The translations under genes were made by a program, and so were the position numbers. Positions 21,503 through 34,229 of a stretch of 64,000 bases of DNA are shown here, piece by piece. The notes beneath the pieces were generated by a model. The model saw only the letters and a program-made list of their open reading frames with translations. It made no database searches and was not told the DNA's origin. The DNA comes from Zymoseptoria tritici IPO323 (lineage: Eukaryota > Ascomycota > Dothideomycetes > Mycosphaerellales > Mycosphaerellaceae). The stretch covers positions 62,001 through 126,000 of the forward strand of contig NC_018204.1 in the NCBI RefSeq assembly GCF_000219625.1, in the 5' to 3' direction. Positions within the stretch are counted from its first letter, which is position 1. The number at the start of each line of letters is the position of its first letter.

Positions 21503-22606
21503 TTGCGTGCGACCTTGGAAGCTAGAACGAGTTAAGTCTGCTTGTCCGCGGCAATGTCAAGCGGCTTGTCTGAAGTGGAACCGCACCGCCAGCTTGCTGC
21601 TTGACCTTGCGGAAGACGATCCACATGACGAGAAGCTCGACATCGGCGATCAGGGCCTGGATCAGGCATCGACTCCATTCCTTGGATATTCCAAGGGAGT
21701 AGACCTTGATGCAAAGGCCTCCTCTTGAAGCAGAGAAACAGCCAGACGGGGAGTGTGGTAGTACGGGCGACAAGGGACGCAGCACCGCTTGTAAGGAGAA
21801 GGAGAACACTCTGGTCCTCTGGACGCCGTCTTGCGGAATGGTTGGTTGGCTGGTATATCGTTGAGGGTCTTACCGGAAGGGAAGGTATACACTAATGTCG
21901 ACCACGACGATCGATAGACCAGCACAACAGTTGCCGGTCAACATTACATATTCCCTCCGAAAAAAAACTCGACGTTAACATTACCCTATGCGGACAAACA
22001 CCTCCTCCCTCACTATAACCAACAGGAACAACGCCTACTCCGTCGGGACTGTCTGAGGTGGTCGTGTTACTAACGACGTGTTGTATAATATGTCGGTCTC
22101 GTCGCTAATGCCATGCACATCGAACCTTTGACACGTCCAACCTCTTTCTCCCCTTGCCGACTCCGCTGACCTACTAGCATAGCAAGGATCGCACGCAAGG
22201 ATCTCTGCACGTCGGTATGCTGTGGATCTAGACTTCGCATACGATTGGTCCGTACCAGCATTCAGCGGATGACGAAGGGCAGTGGGCGGTGACTGTCCTT
22301 TGAAGACGCCTTCCTCAAACGGAAAGCTCGCCGGGCATGTTCCACCGAAGCAAGGAGTGAACGCAGTCGAGGAAGCAAGGCCTCGCTTCGCCTCTCACGG
22401 TCAATGGCATGGTTGGAGAGGAGGTGTGATGTTGCTCGAGAGAGAGCGTCTTTCCCCAAGCAACACAGTAAGAAGTTCCAATCCCTTTCCGCACTCAGGA
22501 CAGTCCTTGCAGCCTTCTAGGCTTCTCCCACCATCCTCTACCATCGCACATTTTACTTCGCCTTCACTTTCAACTCGCTCTCCTAGGCCGTCCTCCAACA
22601 AACACC

Positions 22607-22669
22607 CCTCCTCCCTCCCTCCCTCCCTCCCTCCCCACTAACCCAACCCCTTCTCTCTCTCTCTCTCTC
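22607..22669 (+). promoter_or_regulatory. CT-rich leader upstream of ATG 22679
   Basis: (CTCC)n at 22607-22634 and (CT)n at 22652-22669 end 10 bp before an ATG. Pyrimidine-rich tracts directly upstream of the start are common in filamentous fungal promoters. Confidence 0.4.
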
Positions 22670-22678
22670 ACCGCACTA

Positions 22679-23620
22679 ATGCCAACCCCCCTCGACTCCC
22701 CATCTACCTCGTCTCAGCCACGGGACTCCCCATCCTCACCCCTCACAACCGACAATCCCTTCCTCAACCACCACATCCCCGCAGCTCTCCACCTTTCCGA
22801 AATCGAGGTCGCTCCGCCACCCGCAAGCAATGCACAAGCGACGGCGGGTGTGGAGGTGCATGGCAGCGAGGATGGTAGTGGTAGTGTTGCGGATGATAGT
22901 CGAATAGAGACAATGACTGCTGGACGACGACGACGACGACGACTGCGTGGTCGGATTAGTGGACAGGTATTTGAGGATGGGCGTGAGGATGTGGTTGTTG
23001 GGGGTGGGAACGTTGTCGCTGGGGATGATGGGTATGGGCGTGTGATGGTTAGTATGAATGAGAGAGAGGGCGATGAGAGGTTTGAGCGTGGATTCTGACG
23101 AGGGGTAGAGTCGGCTCTCGGTTTTCGATGATAAGCTTAAGGATGCGCTCATTGGGAGTGGGAACGTTAGAGATGACGGGTATGGGCGTGCGATGATCAG
23201 TATGAGTGTGATGGGAGTTTTGAGTAACAATAAGCAGAGTCGCTTTTCGCCTTCTTCTTCTTCTTCTTCTGACGATGAAGACGACGTCGACGATGACGAC
23301 GATGCGGCCAACTCCAACAGCAGCGCCTCCTCAGCAGCCAAGCGAACAGACATCGACAGCACCACCCCCCCAAAGCACCTCACCGCCAAATCCTCCCTCG
23401 CCTCCTCTAGCGACGACAGCGACGCCATAGACCCAGACCAGAAAGAGGACCAGAAAAACGAGCAGAAAGAGGCCACCACGAACCTGCACCCGCATCTCCG
23501 ATGGGAGGCATCATCCGAGAAAGTAAGGTAGAGTGCGTGTTCACCTCAGGAAAGAAGGAGAAGGTGGAGTACACCTACTTACACCCTGAAAGCAAACCCA
23601 TGAAATTTTGACGGGCGGGC
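22679..23620 (+). pseudogene. hypothetical acidic disordered protein gene, frameshifted
   Basis: ATG frame 22679-23098 (MPTPLDSPSTSSQPRDSPSS ... HHIPAALHLSEIEVAPPP) continues in another phase as SRLSVFDDKLKDALIGSGNV, then a Ser/Asp-rich block (23193-23531; SSSSDDEDDVDDDDDAANSN). A third phase gives PMGGIIRESKVECVFTSGKK and EKVEYTYLHPESKPMKF, ending near 23611. An internal duplication links 22982-23059 with 23150-23215. The order suggests one disordered, probably nuclear, protein with a conserved C-terminal tail and two frameshifts or unplaced introns. Family not recognised. Confidence 0.4.
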
Positions 23621-23774
23621 TTGAAATCAATCGGAATAGGTAGTTCTATTCTAGTGCAGCCATTGCATCGACTTGGATGTAAGCAAGTGCGTGCAGTAAT
23701 GATGTGCTGTCAACGTTCGCTATTATCTCTGCTTCAAGAATGGACGTCATTCTCCAATTGCGCATGAGGTAATA

Positions 23775-24239
23775 GTGGTTGGTGCTTCCATGGCTCCGCT
23801 CAAACCGCACCACTCAACTCGCACTCCAGTAGCTCAGCTTGGTCGGTATCGTGTGAGCTCGAAGGACGAATTTTTTTTCGTTGCTTTTATTCCTCCCGAA
23901 GACACGCACCTTCCTCGAACTGTATCTCCGTTCTCTGGCGCAGATTGCACAGTCCAAGCCCACAGAGTCAGACACATGCGGTGCAGTTTGAGCGGAATCA
24001 CGGAGGTATTGTCTCCTCCTCTTTCTTGTTATCCCTCCTATCTTCTCCAGCAAGTTGATCAGCTCATCACCGAATCTTCCCTTCCTCTTTCGCCATTCCA
24101 TCCTTGCCTGCCTGGATTGTGCGAAAAGTCACTTTGCATGCACAAGATACTGATCAAACAAACCATGGCAGAGATTGCATTCCGGGACATCGTCGTCGGG
24201 CGCCCAATGGCCAAGAAAGCGACTGACATCTCCTACTAG
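23775..24239 (+). CDS. hypothetical ORF next to TIR element, strand ambiguous
   Basis: Plus frame of 154 codons ending MAEIAFRDIVVGRPMAKKAT about 40 bp before the repeat array of the TIR element. The minus strand (23814-24101) has a competing 95-codon frame (RKGRFGDELINLLEKIGGIT), which is at least as protein-like. Either may be a gene truncated by the insertion. Confidence 0.25.
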   Translation: MVGASMAPLKPHHSTRTPVAQLGRYRVSSKDEFFFVAFIPPEDTHLPRTVSPFSGADCTVQAHRVRHMRCSLSGITEVLSPPLSCYPSYLLQQVDQLITESSLPLSPFHPCLPGLCEKSLCMHKILIKQTMAEIAFRDIVVGRPMAKKATDISY

Positions 24240-24280
24240 CCGAAGAATCAAGCGAAACACTTCAAGTGAGTCAAAGCCAA

Positions 24281-24337
24281 CACGACGCGATCTACGACGC
24301 GATCTAGATCTACGACGCGACCCTTGACGCGACCTAC
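24281..24337 (+). repeat. left flanking (ACGACGCGACC)n array
   Basis: Four to five imperfect units of ACGACGCGA(C/T)C(T/C) ending directly at the left inverted repeat. The outer units show C-to-T changes. The same unit in the same orientation starts directly outside the right inverted repeat. Confidence 0.75.
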
Positions 24338-24383
24338 GATCGTGTCCTATAGTTACAGATAGGTTACTACACCTTATTTCTCA
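24338..24383 (+). repeat. left terminal inverted repeat, 46 bp
   Basis: Begins GATCGTGTCCTATAGTTACA. Its reverse complement recurs at 35338-35383 with two transitions (T here, C in the right copy). Confidence 0.9.
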
Positions 24384-25011
24384 AAACCTCGTTTTAACGC
24401 TATTGCAATGTTGCTCTGCCAACGCTTACTAAGCGCTTGCAACGTCTACCTCTCTTACTTATAATAGCGTTCTTCTTCTTCCTTTAATTACTACCCTCGC
24501 CGCCCTATAATGCCTTAAACTACCCTTAATATCGACTACCTCTAAGCCGAGATTAAGCTCCTACTTAGAGTCTCCGAGTAGACTTATAGCTAGGTTATCG
24601 ACTAGCTAAGGTAAGAGAAGAACGTAAATATCGAGCCTTATACCTTCTAAAGAATACTAGTAAGATAGGAGCTATTAACGCGACCGAAGGTCTATTAAGA
24701 TAAGGAATATAGGGTACTACTATATACAAGGATTAAGGAGCTCTTCTAGTAATAGGACATTAAGGATAAGAGGCTCTTAAGGTACTTAAGGAAGGATAGT
24801 TTCGAGCTATCGTTAAGGTAGTTAAGAACGATTCGAGCGAAGCTAGGCTTATATTAATTAACTCTAAGAGCCGAGTAGCCGGAGTATAATAAGGTTATTT
24901 AGATAGTATTAGAGGGGACGATTAAGGGTAGTATACTAGATAACTTTAGATATAAACGATTAGTAAGGCACCTATAGAAAGAATATAATATTATTAGAAG
25001 GTCTATATATA

Positions 25012-25116
25012 CGCTCGTAAGCTAGATACGTCCGCTCGTAAGCTAGATACGTCTGCTCGTAAGCTAGATACGTCCGCTCGTAAGCTAGATACGTCTACTC
25101 GTAGGCTAGATCCGTC
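25012..25116 (+). repeat. 21-bp in-frame tandem repeat in ORF A
   Basis: Five units of CGCTCGTAAGCTAGATACGTC (last one diverged). The unit length is a multiple of three, so each adds seven codons. It separates the N-terminal block from the core block of ORF A. Related GCTCGTA(A/G)GCTA motifs recur at about 27630-27760 and 34100-34230. Confidence 0.85.
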
Positions 25117-27907
25117 CGCTTATAAACTATAATTTACGCTACTTCCCTTACTTATAAACTCCTTCGCCTAGCTCGTACGCTAACGCTCGTTTACTCGTAG
25201 GGATTATATAGCTAAGATCTCGTATTCCCTTAATCCTATAGGCTATAATACTCGCCGCCGGAAGGGTAGTCGTAAGGACGTCTAGCGCGGTCGTCTAAAG
25301 GCTAAGGGCCCTAATTATATATAGTTAGTAGATACCTACTATAAGTTTAAGATCTTTAGTATCTACTTCTACGCCTATTTCGATATATATATATAGAAGA
25401 TTATTTAGATCTACGTAGGTACTATAGCTAAGACGATCTTCTTAGTCTCTAAGTAGTATTTAGATATAGTCCGAGAACTTAGCTTTATACTAAAGGTAGG
25501 CTCGTAACCGGTTATACTATACTCGTAGCTCTATAGCTAGCTCTACTAACTCTATTTATATATAGATTATATAGGTAGATTATAGCGTAGAGACTCCTTT
25601 AATAGCTAATATATACCTCTTCTACCGTAAACTTTAGAAGGGTTAGAGTATTAAGTTCCGTAATAGCTTCTAGTATATAACGAGTAAGGGTAATTAAACG
25701 ATCGAGCGCTTCTAGGGTCTTAGTATAGCTATAGTATAGAATCGATAGTATAATGCCTTCTACCGGCTTCGCGATAAAGAGCTCTATAGCGAGGATAGTA
25801 GGGCTAACTATATAGTATTCCTTACGGTCTACGTTCTAATCCTCCGGTTAACGGTCGAGTAGTTTATTAATAACTATAATAACTACGCTATTCGAAAGTA
25901 GGCTAAAGTCGTAGGGTACTTACCTAGTATTCCTACTTATAACTACGACTACCCTCCTAATAGCGTAGAGGATCGTAGAATATACCTTAACGTAGAGTAT
26001 CCGCGTATTAAGCGGATAGTAGATTAGTAGGCTTAATTCGGTTAGTATTCCTCTACGTACGAGTATTCCCCCTACGTACGAGCGGCTCGCGAGCGGTTAC
26101 GAGCCTACTAGGGTTTAGGGGCGGTATAGGGATTATTAGCTTATAGGCCTACTTCTTAAGCTACTAGCGTTACGAGCGGTTTACGTACTATAACGAGCTA
26201 ACTACTAATAGATCTTCTTATATACCTTCCCCCGCCGACTCTATAGTAGGCTTCTAATATCCTAGTAGCTAGTAGCTATCCGGCGACGCTCGATAGTCGC
26301 GAGCTAGACGCTAATAAGAATAGGATCTATATAGATATATATCTCTACCTCCGCGATGCTACTACTCGTTATCTTACTACCGGTAATAACCTTACGGAGT
26401 TTTAGACCCCTCCGAAGGGCGCTAAGTTATAGCTACGTAACCGTATAAGGGACTTCTTCCGTACTAATAGCTTTATATTCGACTAAACGATATATAGGCT
26501 ATACCCTCCTACCCTTCCTCTTACTCTTACTCTTACTTACTACTATCCCTTATATATATAGCGCTCTTATAGCTACCTCTTAGTTCTACTATAATCCTAC
26601 GGCTCTACCCTATACCTCTTATACTAACCTTAGCGATAAAAACTATAGCTTCTACGGCTACCCTCTACCCTTACGAGCCCCGGTAAGTAACGACGACGAG
26701 CCTACGAGCGACTACGAGCGCTAGCCTACCCCTCCTAGCTTTAGTACTCGTAAGGGCTTTTATATTCCGTAGAGCCGTACTAATATAGAGATAAAGAAGG
26801 AGGCTAAGCCGAAGGCTCGTAAGACCCCTAACGCTACCGCTAACTTATTTAAGGAGACTAAGAAGGCTAAGCGTATTAGGGAGCTATTAGCTAATACTAA
26901 GAGTAAGAGTAGGAATAGGGCTAGCCCTAAGAAGAAGGACGATAAGGTCGTAGTATTACCGGTCGTCTTTACTATTAAGTATACTATTAATACTATCGAT
27001 GTAGAAGATCTAAGCGATAACGACGAGGACGTAGTAGCTATATATTCTAGTCGCCGTAACGAGTATATATAGTTAGCCTAAGGTACTATTACTATAATAG
27101 ATACGGCTCTTAAGGACGCTACTACGGAGAAACGTAGTAATGTCTTCCTATAGTATCTCTTAAACGAGAGTATAACTACGAGGAAGCGGCTATAGAAGCC
27201 CTACTACGATATCTACCTTACGAAGGAGTATAGTAAGGGTAAGCCTATTAAGCTCGGTAATACTAACCTCGCTACGGCGGACACTACGCTTAGGATACTA
27301 TAGCTCTTTAATCCGAAGATAGGCCTTAAGACTCCTTCTATAAACGTCCGGATTACTTATATTATCTACGTTAAGAAGGCTAATAAGTAAGGTAACCTTA
27401 AGCCTAGCTCTAAGAACGCGGACGACGGCGGCTAGATATATTAGTACCTTAAACGCTCTATAAAGAAGGACGGCGGACCTATATTTAAGTATATAATTAG
27501 CTATAGTATATAGACTAATAGTACTATCCTATACCCTAATAGACGTATATTTAAAGATAAGGACGGCGTTATTTACTATCCGTTTATATAGACTAATAGC
27601 TATACTAGCGTCGATAGTAAGATAGTCCTCGTAGGCTAGAGTTACCTACTCGTAAGCTAGCTCGTACCGGAAGTACGCTACCTTATAATAGTAATAGGAG
27701 AAGTAGGTCCGTCCGGTAGTAATAGTAAGACGCTCGTAGGCTAGTCTATAGCGCTCGTAAGCCGTTCTCGTTCCGCTCGTAGTACCCTTAGCTCCTTATA
27801 GGACCCGGAGCGCTCTAGCCCTCTACCTTAGTAACGCTCTAGCTCTAAACGCTCTACTAGCCGCGACCTCTAATTATCGCTAGTAAGCTAGCCTAACGAC
27901 TATATTC

Positions 27908-27921
27908 TACTCGACCCTAAT
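27908..27921 (+). repeat. target-site duplication, left of LINE copy 1
   Basis: TACTCGACCCTAAT, repeated exactly at 33498-33511 right of the LINE. It lies inside ORF A, whose frame resumes after the second copy. Confidence 0.95.
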
Positions 27922-28882
27922 CACACATCGACATCCGCACTTCCATTGCACACCCAATATTGACCCGATTATCACCAAACACGCACTATTCGAAAGCCCT
28001 TATTAAGGCCGTTCCAACGAACCCGCATTTACCCCGCTGCCCTCAAAACCTACGCCGCTACTGGAGTTTAAAGATTCACCTTGTTGCCCCCTTTAGGGTG
28101 CAAATTTGGACCCTAAACTCCGGGATTTGGCCCCCACCTCCGAAACCTTATTCCGACCTTACCTCCCCTATACTCGAAATATTCCCTGTTTAGGGCATTG
28201 CACAAGGAAGGTTTACAACCTGTACTACAACACTTTAACATACTACAATACAACTAATACGCCACCAATTCGGACGCCGTATAGCCCGTTTAAAAGCCCT
28301 CGACGAGAGCTTTTATTCTAGCTATCAAACGCCTAATTTGGTCGAATTTTAAAAGAGTTAAAGGCTAAACAAGAGCAGTGTTCCTAGGATACACAAATAT
28401 ACACATACACTTAGTTCTCTCTACACTAGAGTTACCTGTTGTCCTACGCCGCCGAGAGAGGAAGCTAAAGGAGTAGTATAGTTTAGTAAGGACGAATTTG
28501 CACCTCTAGGGATTAGAGTAGTAGTACTAGCTATATAGCTAGATACTCTATATAGAGTATAGGCCTACCTTTCCCTAGAGACAAAGGTTATCCCGAACCT
28601 GCTACGGCTACCCGCAGAACGCCTCTAAAGCCTGCTATAAAGACGTACGTTGCTATAGGCTAGAGTACTTCCTAGAAGCAGAGGTATATTTATATATCTC
28701 TTCTCTCCTCTTTAAAGTATACCTTCTCCTATACTCCTACTTTGTATAGTAGGGAGAAGAGTGCCCTAGTGTCGTAAGTAGGCTAGGACCCGAACGCGAT
28801 TAGAAATAGAGACGAACAAGCAGCCCTCTCGGTGTAAGACTGCTAAGCCTCTTTTTAAACAACAAACAATAACAATAAGACA

Positions 28883-30049
28883 ATGTCTACCGAGACGGAA
28901 ATAACAGACGCAAGCATAGCCCCTTAGACTCTAAAAGCTACGGCTAGAGGGGACGAGGAAGTTACGTTTAAGTCTCTTAAAACCCTACCGTTGCCGAAGG
29001 AACTACTAAAAAGAACCGGCATTCCTTTCCTACCTAGGAAAAGGCAAAACCCCTTCGAATTTAGTAGCTCCCCGACTCGTAGCCCTTCTCTCGGAAAGAA
29101 ACAAACACTCTCTCGCACGCCCGCGAACGAGAAGATCCTACAAGCCCGACAGCTACTAGTCGAAGCGGTAGGGGATCTAGGCGGGATTCTAGAAGAACAA
29201 ACCCGGGTTCTCGACCTTCTCGAAGTCTTTCGGCACTTTACCGAGCATATAGACTTTAAGATAACGTCCTAAATCCTCGCAAAGTAAGTCTCGAACCTAG
29301 AAACGACAATAAAGAAACTAGCAGCATAGGCGAAGAAGCCTACTTTCGCAGACGTTGTTAAGGGAGATAGCGGATCCGCTACCTCTACCTCTACCTCCTT
29401 AATAACAAAGACAACACAATAACAACAATAACAATAATAATAGTAGACGACCGTCTCCCGGAGGGCTAGCAAGCCGAAAGAACAAGCAGAACCGATGCCT
29501 CTTATCCTTGTACTAAAGGATAAAGAGAAGGAACTCGACTAGATTGCAACCCGAGACAAAATTAACGACGCTCTTAAAGGCGAAGACTAAGAGCTAGCTG
29601 TCCTTGCGATAAAGAAATTAGTTCGGGGTAACATTGTCCTAAACTTTGCAACAGAGAAAGCCCGCTAACGAACGATTAATAGCCTTACTAAGGTTACTAA
29701 TATCGTAGGCGAGGCACAGGTAATAGAGGACTCTCTCTGGCACAAGGTCGTAGTCTACGGCGTCTCGACCGCGAACTTTAATACGCCAACGGGCCTACAG
29801 GACATTTAACGAGAAATTAAGACCTTTAATAGAGGTCTTAAACTCGCAGGCACCCCGATTTAGCTAACAAACGAAGAGAGAAGAAGGACTCTTACTAGGG
29901 CGATAGTTCTAGTAGGTTTTGCTACTAAGGAGGAGGCAAAAAGGGCTATTTAAAACCGTCTATATGTAGGCGCGGACAGCCTAAGAGTCGAGAAGGCGAA
30001 GGATCGTATACAACAGAAAGGGAGGCCCCTAGAACGTTCTATATGTTAG
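28883..30049 (+). pseudogene. LINE copy 1 ORF1 (gag-like)
   Basis: 389 codons including stop, from ATG 28883 to TAG 30047-30049, with many internal TAA/TAG. Visible segments: LPRKRQNPFEFSSSPTRSPS; KILQARQLLVEAVGDLGGIL (helical, probably multimerising); a glutamine tract that here is a ladder of CAA and TAA codons (about 29415-29450). ORF1 proteins of this class bind element RNA. The stop overlaps the ORF2 start as ATGTTAG. Confidence 0.8.
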
Positions 30050-33000
30050 AACACTCTCTACGGATTTTCTACGTTAATCTTAACTAATCTATCGAGGCTA
30101 CAGAGTCTACCTTAGACGTCGCGGTTAAGCAGAAAGCCGACCTTCTACTAGTCTAGGAACCGTAGACTATAGAAGACCCGATAATAGGCTACAAAGAGAC
30201 AAGATCTATCGCACACCGGGATTACAACCAGCTATTCCTAACGACTACGGATTCGACGATCCGGCTAAGAACAATACTATATATTAGCACAAGACTTAAC
30301 GTTAATATCTCTCCTATTTTATTAGACGACAGCGACATACTTTCCTTTGTTATTTTAGACAAGAAGGGCAACAAGATCTAGATAGTTAATCTCTACAACG
30401 AGAAGGACCTTCGGGATACCGAGAAACCGCAAAACCGACGAACAATAGAGAGAAGCCTCTACTCTCTACGTAACACGTTCCTTCCAAACACTCTACTAGT
30501 AGGAGACTTTAACCTTAAACACCCGTCCTAGGATCCGAGGGGAAAGGATACTACTAGTGCCCGCGAATTTATAGAGTAGATAGAAGACTAGGGCTTTACT
30601 CTACGTAATACGATAGGTGTCGGGACCTTCTATAGGCCGCACCTAGACGCAGAGTCGGTCCTAGACCTTACGTTTACAAGAGGATCCTTATCTACGAAAG
30701 AAATCGACTAGAGAACGATTCCGACAGGCTCAGACTATAAGGCTATATCTATAGACCTTATTAGCGCGCAAGATCGAGCCTAACAGAAGAAAGTAGTTCT
30801 AGATATAGCTTCCGCGGATTGGGAACTATTTACAGATCTCCTAATAAGCAAGGCGACGTCTATTAACTATACGAACTCCCTCGACGACATCGTAGACTCC
30901 TTTACCTCGTATATTACCGAATCGATGCGGGGAGCAATCCCAGAGAAAGTAGTACACGCCTACGCAAAACCTTAGTAGAATAGAGAGCTACGCACGCTAC
31001 GCCGTACAATGTCTAGAACATATAGACAGACCTTTACCTACGGACGTACGCTAACGCTAGACGAGAAAGAGGCGTATACGAAAGCGAGAAACGAGTACTT
31101 CCAAGCTATTAAAACAGCTAAGAAGAACTACTAGAACGCTTTCCTCGAAAAAGAAGACTCGAAATCTATCTTTAAAGCTATGTCCTATACTAGGAATAGC
31201 AGCCGAAGACAGATACCTACGATAAACAACGAAGATTCTTTCGAGGGGAAATATAAGGCCTTCTCCGAAGCCTTATTTCCGCGCCCTCCTACCGAGGAAC
31301 CTCTACCTAGCCGTTAGGAAGCGTATACAGCCGGGGATTAGGGCTAGACTACGCTAACCGAAGAGGAACTCGCCGCCGCCTATAGTACGAAGATAGTAAA
31401 AGGAAAAACGCCGGGCCTAGACGGTATTACGTAAGCTATTATTAGTAAAGCGTACGGCGCTATTCCTATTACCTTTCTACGTATATACAGTAGGCTACTC
31501 GACGAAGGACACTACCCCCGATGCTGGAAAGTTGCGATAGGCGTAGTTCTAGCAAAGCCGGGAAAACTAGACTATTCGGTCCCTAAGGCCTACCGAGTTA
31601 TCTCTCTCCTAAACTGTCTTAGTAAGATTAGCAAGAGAATACTCGCAAAACGCCTAGGGATTATCGCAGAGACGAAGCCCCTTCTATACGACTCGCAGTT
31701 AGGAGGGCGAAAGAAGAAATCAGCTATCGATACGGTGCTTCTCTTAATGAACGAAATCGAGGAGAATCGAAGAAAGAAAAAGAAGACTTCGGTTATCTTC
31801 CTCGACGTAAGAGGAGTATACGACTACGTTGCAAAGAACCGACTATTAAGAATAATAATCTAGTTAAGGCTTCCGCATAGCCTTATACGTTAGGTTCAGT
31901 CGTTTATAAGTAATAGACGCCTACGAATAGCATTCGACGGACAGATACAGGAATTCGAGGACGTAGAGATCGGCGTTCCGCAAGGCAGCCCGATGTCTCC
32001 TATCCTCTTTCTTATCTATATGCGCGACATATTCTTCTCGCTATAAGGAGTTACTCCTAGTTCCTACGTCGACGATATTAGACTATCTACCTCGTCTACG
32101 TCCCTTAAGAAGAACTCTAAGGTACTAGAACGTAAGGCAAGAAGGCTAATAGACCTAGGAAAGAAGAACTTGATTACTTTCGACCTAGCAAAGACAGACC
32201 TAGTACACTTCTCGAAAGGGAAAGGGTCCGATTGCCCGGTAATTCTTCTAAACGGCGATATTGTTCGCCCGGCAAAGAAAGCGATAAGGTAGCTTAGGAT
32301 TTAGCTAGACGCCGGTCTTACCTTTAAGGAGCACATTACAATAAGATCGGCATAAGCATAAGCGGCATTCTATCGATTAAAAAGACTAGCAAATACCGAA
32401 CGCGGTCTATCTTCTATATCGTTAAGAAAGATCTACCTAGCCTACGTTACTATAATAGCAGACTACGGGGCCCCGGTTTGGTAGCGGTCGAAAAAGAGCA
32501 TAAAACCTCTAGTATCTCTACAAAGTAAAGCTTATAGAAAGATCCTAGGCGTTTTCCGTACTGCCCTAAACGTCCCGTCCGAAGTAGAGTTAAATCTCTT
32601 CCCCCCGGATCTACGCCTAGAGAGATAGTTAATTTTATACTCTCTACGCGTAGCAAAGCTACCCGAAAACCACCCTGTAAGACTCGCTATCTAAAGCGCG
32701 CCTTCGGATACGCGAGAAGTCCGACACGAGGACTCGAGAGAGATACTTCCGCAAAAACGATAGAGAATATAGATACAACTACTCTATTATCGACTCCGAC
32801 AATACAAGCATTTCGTAGAACACGAGAGGGCTAACTACGCAAAAGACGATCTCTTTAGCGTCTGGAAAACCCGATACGAAATAGTAAGATAACGGGAGAT
32901 TAATAAGGTACCTAGGAATACAAATAGCTACCTTAGTCGATTTCTATAGAGCTCGCTAGGAAAACATAGAATAGGAGGAAGACGCGCTTTAACTAGTGCC

Positions 33001-33288
33001 TTCTATACTATCCTATTAGGATACGGATACCTAAAGTCCTATCTCTATCGCTTTGGACACGTAACGACGCTAGACTGCCCTTGCGGACGACGAGAAACAG
33101 TAGAACACCTCGTATGTAGCTGCCCTATCTACGATGTATTTAGGCTACTACCGCTACGACAAGCACAATCTCTACTAGAAATAGTAGAAGATAAGGAACT
33201 CCGGAAACACCTTACTACCTTTCTCTCGGATACAAAGATTGCTTCTAGGTCCTGGTACCTAGCAAGAGGCGAAGACGAGACCGTCTAG
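30043..33288 (+). pseudogene. LINE copy 1 ORF2 (endonuclease-reverse transcriptase)
   Basis: 1,082 codons, exactly as in copy 2, with no net indel. Order: APE-like endonuclease (from SLRIFYVNLN; LLVGDF region about 30500), RT with QGSPMSPILFLIYMRDIFFS (about 31985) and SSYVDDIRLSTSS (about 32060), and a C-terminal cysteine/histidine cluster (about 33075). The conserved endonuclease SDH motif reads SDY at 30730-30738 (CAT to TAT). No RNase H domain is evident. Many in-frame TAG/TAA. Copies element RNA at the nicked target in intact relatives; dead here. Confidence 0.9.
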
Positions 33289-33497
33289 CCTACACTCCTT
33301 TTACTTTTCCTTATTTGTCTTTCTTTAAAGTCCTTCGATACTAGCTTGCTACTATCCTAGGCACGGGTCTTTCCCTAAGGTTAAGAGATACGAGAGAACA
33401 ACGATTGTACATAGATAGACTGCTGTCGCGAGACAGCCGTCCTACATAGTCATAGACTCCTATAGGACGTAAATGGAACAAACAAACAAACAAACAA

Positions 33498-33511
33498 TAC
33501 TCGACCCTAAT
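33498..33511 (+). repeat. target-site duplication, right of LINE copy 1
   Basis: TACTCGACCCTAAT, identical to 27908-27921. The adjoining 68-codon frame starting in the LINE tail is a chimera of LINE end and ORF A. Confidence 0.95.
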
Positions 33512-34012
33512 ACGGATAGCTTAGGAGATATAGTAAGGGCTAAGGAAGCTACTACGAACCGAGCTAAGGAGAATAGTATCGCTTCGACGATTTCCTCTAT
33601 AGTAGCTAGTACGCTAGTAATCCCTTCGGAGTCGACAATGCCCTCTTTATTAGTAATAATAACGATAATAACGCCTTAGTTAAAGTCGAAGGCGCCTAGC
33701 ACTACTACTAGCACTACTACTAACGCCGCTAGTTAAGGGGGTTTAGAGATACTAGAGGAGGTCGCCGAGCCGGTCGCTAAGCTAGTCGTTTAGTAGTAGA
33801 AGATAAAGAAGAAGAAGAAGGTTAACGAGCTAGTAGCTATTAGTACTAGACGGAGCGAAAGGACTATTAAGCTTACTAAGAAGGGTAGGGCTAACTAGAA
33901 GGACTAATATATATAAATCTAACGAATATATATAACTAGCGACTCTTAGGGGTCGCTCGTTACGTACTCGCGGACTAAGTAGACTACCTCGTAGCTAGAA
34001 GGAGCGATAAAC

Positions 34013-34070
34013 GTATATCTTAATATCTTAATATCTTAATATCTTAATATCTTAATATCTTAATACCTTA
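34013..34070 (+). repeat. (TAATATCT)n microsatellite
   Basis: Six to seven 8-bp units between the end of ORF A and the convergent ORF B. Confidence 0.85.
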
Positions 34071-34229
34071 ATTCTCTTTCTTAAAAACGGCTCGCGGCGT
34101 ACTCGTAGGCTAAAACGGCTAGCTTATAAGCGTAAAAACGAGGGATTTAATAGGATATATAGTAACTAACGCATTTATTTAGATATTTATATATAGGCTC
34201 GTAAGGCTCGCGGAGAGCTCGTAGGCTAA

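Larger units (their letters stand above)
27922..33497 (+). mobile_element. LINE copy 1 (Tad1/I-like non-LTR retrotransposon), full length
   Basis: 5,576 bp between 14-bp target duplications, with a leader of about 0.96 kb, ORF1, ORF2 (endonuclease-RT) and a 3' (CAAA)n-type tail. It is collinear with copy 2 at 41314-46917 but richer in T/A at variable sites, so it has been hit harder by RIP. Both copies lie on plus. It inserted into ORF A of the TIR element, so it is younger than that insertion. Confidence 0.95.
24510..33905 (+). pseudogene. TIR-element ORF A: integrase-core-like protein, RIP-stopped and split by LINE
   Basis: From ATG 24510 the first block reads DKRLLRYLRKDSFELSLRQL (about 24765-24825), resembling the N-terminal part of Clr5-associated integrase-core proteins of ascomycetes. 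The core block around 25310-25460 shows LVDTYYKFKIFSIYFYAYFD and VGTIAKTIFLVSKQYLDIVR (RIP stops omitted). A later block has RLRDKELYSEDSRANYIVFL near 25755-25820. A long basic/low-complexity C-terminal part (26690-27907) is cut by the LINE and resumes at 33498 (GDIVRAKEATTNRAKENSI), ending about 33905. Inferred role: DDE-type recombinase of the element. Catalytic residues cannot all be placed because at least one frameshift is present. Confidence 0.55.

Noticed and set aside
22736..23479. Uninterrupted 247-codon minus-strand frame
   Set aside because: It is antisense to the acidic Ser/Asp-rich plus frames and consists of their low-complexity complement (poly-S, poly-E, poly-L); the plus side has better ATG context and a CT-rich leader.
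33473..33679. 68-codon plus ORF starting MEQTNKQ
   Set aside because: Its start lies in the LINE tail and its body in ORF A of the TIR element; it is an insertion chimera, not a gene.
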